This document shows, one piece after another, positions 15,709 through 17,580 of a stretch of 17,580 bases of DNA. The first letter of the stretch is position 1, and every line of letters starts with the position of its first letter. The DNA comes from JALXCH01 sp964495805 (GTDB lineage Bacteria > Calditrichota > Calditrichia > RBG-13-44-9). The notes beneath the pieces were generated by a model that saw nothing but the letters and a program-made list of their open reading frames with translations, had not been told where the DNA came from and ran no database searches. The position numbers were made by a program, and so were the translations under genes. The DNA lies in the NCBI GenBank assembly GCA_964495805.1, contig CAZBWV010000074.1:1-17580 (forward strand), written 5' to 3'.

Positions 15709-17061
15709 ATGATGCACTTCCGGTTTCAGATACAATATCAGGTGTTGGGCAGGACGCCCGGTGTTGGAGCTTCGGCTCACTATTTACAATTGGGGAATTG
15801 GGGAATTCTGCTGGACGCAGGGCTTGATCCGGCAGGTAGCGGTGAGACGATGCTTCCCGATTTTGAGCGTATCCGCAATCGACCGGTAAATGCCATTGTC
15901 ATCTCTCATGCTCATCTGGATCACATAGGGGCACTGCCAGTTGCCATTCGTTATTTCCCTCATGCCCGGATTTATATGACCTCGGCAACAGCTGCACTGG
16001 CCGAACCATTACTCTTCCATTATCTGAAGGTGCAACGCCGAAAAGCACTGGAGGAAAAAGTCGCTTTTCAACCACCTTATTCCGAACAGGAAGTAGAGCA
16101 GTTGCTCTATTTAATGCAATCCTTTCAGTACAACTTCCCTTTTCGAATTCATGGATTTCAGGAGAGTGAGATTGTTCTGACCTTCTGGGATGCCGGTCAT
16201 ATTCTTGGGTCTGCGGGGGTGGAAATTGCCTGGAAGGAACGGCGAATTTTTTATACCGGTAACACGCGCAAATCAGCTCAATTTATTCTGAGAGGAGCGC
16301 GCTATCCACAAAGCACGGAGATTCTGATGACCGAAGCAACATACGGTGCGGATGCAGAAGCCGAACGGGTAACCCGGGCGCAGGAGGTACGCCGCTTTGC
16401 CACATTTCTGAAAGAACGAATTCGTTTCAATGGATCGGTGTTAATTCCCGTATTTGCGCTGGGCAGAACCCAGGAAGTTCTTGTGCTACTGCACCAGCTT
16501 ATTCAAAAAAACAGAATTCCACTGGCCAATATCTATGTAACCGGCTTCGGGATTGAGATGAATCGGGTTTATGATCGGCTTTTGCACAAAGTGTACCCCG
16601 ATTATGCACCCCGTCAGATTCGTGCGATTGCTGCGGCTGCTTTGCGAGGTAAACGGTTTCGTGCACCAGCCATTATCCTGGCTACTTCAGGGATGATGTG
16701 GCCCAATACTCTCTCTTACGAAATTGCGCGGGATTTTTTGCAGGATGCCCGGAACGGAATTGCCTTTGTCGGCTGGGCCGATCCGGAAACCCCTGGTGGA
16801 ATGTTACGCCAGGGAAAAATTGAGCGGATTAAACAGCTGTTTGGAGTAGATGAAATTCATTGCCGGGTGGAGGTGTTTCGATTTTCGGCTCATTCCCATC
16901 GGGAAGAACTGTTGCAGATGGTTCGGCAAATGCAACCGAAACAGGTGATTTTGCACCACGGCGAAGCTCCTGCGTTAAACTGGATGAAAGATGCCATTGA
17001 GAAACGCGGTTTATCTGAAAACGTGCTAATTCCTCAATCGGGTATTTTTTATCAGCTTTAG
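15709..17061 (+). CDS. Beta-CASP metallo-beta-lactamase-fold protein (YSH1/CPSF-like, COG1236)
   Basis: The 450-residue product has the metallo-beta-lactamase motif HAHLDH (H67, H69, D71, H72), DAGHILGSAG (H164), the beta-CASP motif TEATYG (E209), ATSGMM, the RMMBL-type SAHSH (H395) and ILHHGE (H417). Relatives are RNA endo/exonucleases of the CPSF73 / COG1236 type, so RNA processing in the cytoplasm is the likely family role. The second-domain motif usually read as TGD is TGN here (N185, codon AAC at 16261), so a bridging metal ligand is changed and activity is uncertain. SAHSH replaces the usual SAHAD. A second ATG at 15712 is equally possible as the start; the weak GGTGGGG (15701-15707) does not decide. 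The gene diverges from the COG1237 hydrolase gene. Confidence 0.9.
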   Translation: MMHFRFQIQYQVLGRTPGVGASAHYLQLGNWGILLDAGLDPAGSGETMLPDFERIRNRPVNAIVISHAHLDHIGALPVAIRYFPHARIYMTSATAALAEPLLFHYLKVQRRKALEEKVAFQPPYSEQEVEQLLYLMQSFQYNFPFRIHGFQESEIVLTFWDAGHILGSAGVEIAWKERRIFYTGNTRKSAQFILRGARYPQSTEILMTEATYGADAEAERVTRAQEVRRFATFLKERIRFNGSVLIPVFALGRTQEVLVLLHQLIQKNRIPLANIYVTGFGIEMNRVYDRLLHKVYPDYAPRQIRAIAAAALRGKRFRAPAIILATSGMMWPNTLSYEIARDFLQDARNGIAFVGWADPETPGGMLRQGKIERIKQLFGVDEIHCRVEVFRFSAHSHREELLQMVRQMQPKQVILHHGEAPALNWMKDAIEKRGLSENVLIPQSGIFYQL

Positions 17062-17268
17062 GCAGGATGGTTATCTGGAATTGAATCATTTAAGAATGAA
17101 ACTCTCACTTTAACCGACTGCTTTCCATCGATTTTTATCCGGATTTTTTTCAAGAAAAAAGAAGGCTGGATACGAAACTATCCAGCCTTCGGAAAGACTA
17201 TTGGTAGTTGGAACGATCGTCAATTTGAATTTTGCAGGGGAACTGATGATTCTTCCCGTAATCTGTTG
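17062..17268. other. Convergent intergenic region
   Basis: No gene is visible between the two convergent stops. The only structure seen is the strong hairpin at 17161-17190. Confidence 0.6.
17153..17190 (-). terminator. Intrinsic terminator of the right-edge T9SS cargo gene
   Basis: A perfect 12-bp stem (GAAGGCTGGATA at 17161-17172, TATCCAGCCTTC at 17179-17190) has a 6-nt loop. On the minus strand it is followed directly by TTTTTTCTT, the classic U-tract. It lies about 80 bp past the stop of the minus-strand gene. On the plus strand it is followed by GGAAAG, so it is mainly a minus-strand terminator. Confidence 0.88.
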
Positions 17269-17580
17269 TTATTTTGCAAATAACATTTTCCGTGCCTGCA
17301 AGTAGGGTCCTGCAATAAGACGATAGAAATATATACCACTTTTTACTGTTTTACCATGAACATTTTTCCCATTCCAGTAATAGTGATAGGTTCCGGGGGA
17401 TAACGTTTTGTTCTCCAGCACAATAATGCGTTCACCCAGAATGTTAAAAATTTCCAGTTTTACGGGAAGCTCTTCGTTTAGATCAAACGCGATGGTTGTA
17501 CCGGGATTAAATGGATTGGGATAATTGGCGTATAATCGGGTTCGTTTGGGGGTCAGGGAAGCCGGTGGCTCTTCATCCGA
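17269..17580 (-). CDS. C-terminal end of a third T9SS-sorted secreted protein (5' part outside window)
   Basis: The last 103 codons of a minus-strand gene are present and are open from the right edge to the TAA at 17271-17269. They encode a FlgD-like / T9SS type A sorting domain: NYPNPFNPGTTIAFDL, LEIFNILGERI, SPGTYHYYWNGKNVHG, SGIYFYRL and the end RKMLFAK. The rest of the protein and its function are not visible. The Lys-rich end and the tail pattern match the two larger secreted proteins in the window, but the sequence is clearly diverged from them, so it is not a recent copy. A strong terminator follows. Confidence 0.88.
   Translation of the reverse strand, partial: SDEEPPASLTPKRTRLYANYPNPFNPGTTIAFDLNEELPVKLEIFNILGERIIVLENKTLSPGTYHYYWNGKNVHGKTVKSGIYFYRLIAGPYLQARKMLFAK

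Overview
The window looks like chromosomal DNA from a Gram-negative bacterium of the FCB group (Fibrobacterota-Chlorobiota-Bacteroidota), most likely a Calditrichota-like or Ignavibacteria-like lineage. Three proteins end in a type IX secretion (T9SS) type A sorting domain with the NFPNPFNP-type signature. There is also a TonB-dependent receptor with a carboxypeptidase-regulatory-like N-terminal domain, and a periplasmic beta-propeller sensor kinase. The species assignment is inference. No rRNA, tRNA, CRISPR array, transposase, integrase or phage gene was recognised.

Layout, left to right. (1) Positions 1-2787, minus strand: a propeller sensor histidine kinase, cut by the left edge after its phospho-acceptor domain. 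(2) 2930-5305, minus: a TonB-dependent outer-membrane receptor upstream of the kinase on the same strand. (3) 5568-6572, plus: an O-methyltransferase, divergent from the receptor. A strong hairpin at 6780-6815 separates it from the next gene, which converges on it. (4) 6840-9122 and 9234-13064, both minus: two tandem paralogous multidomain secreted proteins. They share signal peptide, choice-of-anchor J, choice-of-anchor D, a beta-sandwich module, an Fn3-like domain and the T9SS tail, but the longer one has about 530 extra residues in the middle. (5) 13065-13418: a 354-bp non-coding stretch with several inverted and direct repeats. (6) 13419-14357, minus: a four-helix membrane protein with a C-terminal LytTR DNA-binding domain. 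(7) 14358-14719: AT-rich non-coding DNA with a pentanucleotide tandem repeat. (8) 14720-15568 (minus) and 15709-17061 (plus): a divergent pair of metallo-beta-lactamase-fold proteins of different families, a COG1237-type hydrolase and a beta-CASP nuclease-like protein. The second has Asn where the bridging metal-ligand Asp is expected. (9) 17269-17580, minus: the 3' end of a third T9SS cargo gene, followed by a good intrinsic terminator.

Two functional themes can be proposed. At the left, a periplasmic sensor sits beside an outer-membrane receptor, which recalls the sensor/transporter pairs of Bacteroidota glycan loci, although no SusD-like gene or enzyme is visible. In the middle, a membrane-bound LytTR regulator lies just upstream of two cell-surface or secreted proteins, and the gap between them carries operator-like repeats. 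Control of the surface proteins by the LytTR protein is a testable inference. No wholly new multi-gene system can be claimed from the sequence alone. The best leads are the repeat-rich control region at 13065-13418, the modular difference between the paralogues, and the Asn substitution in the beta-CASP protein.
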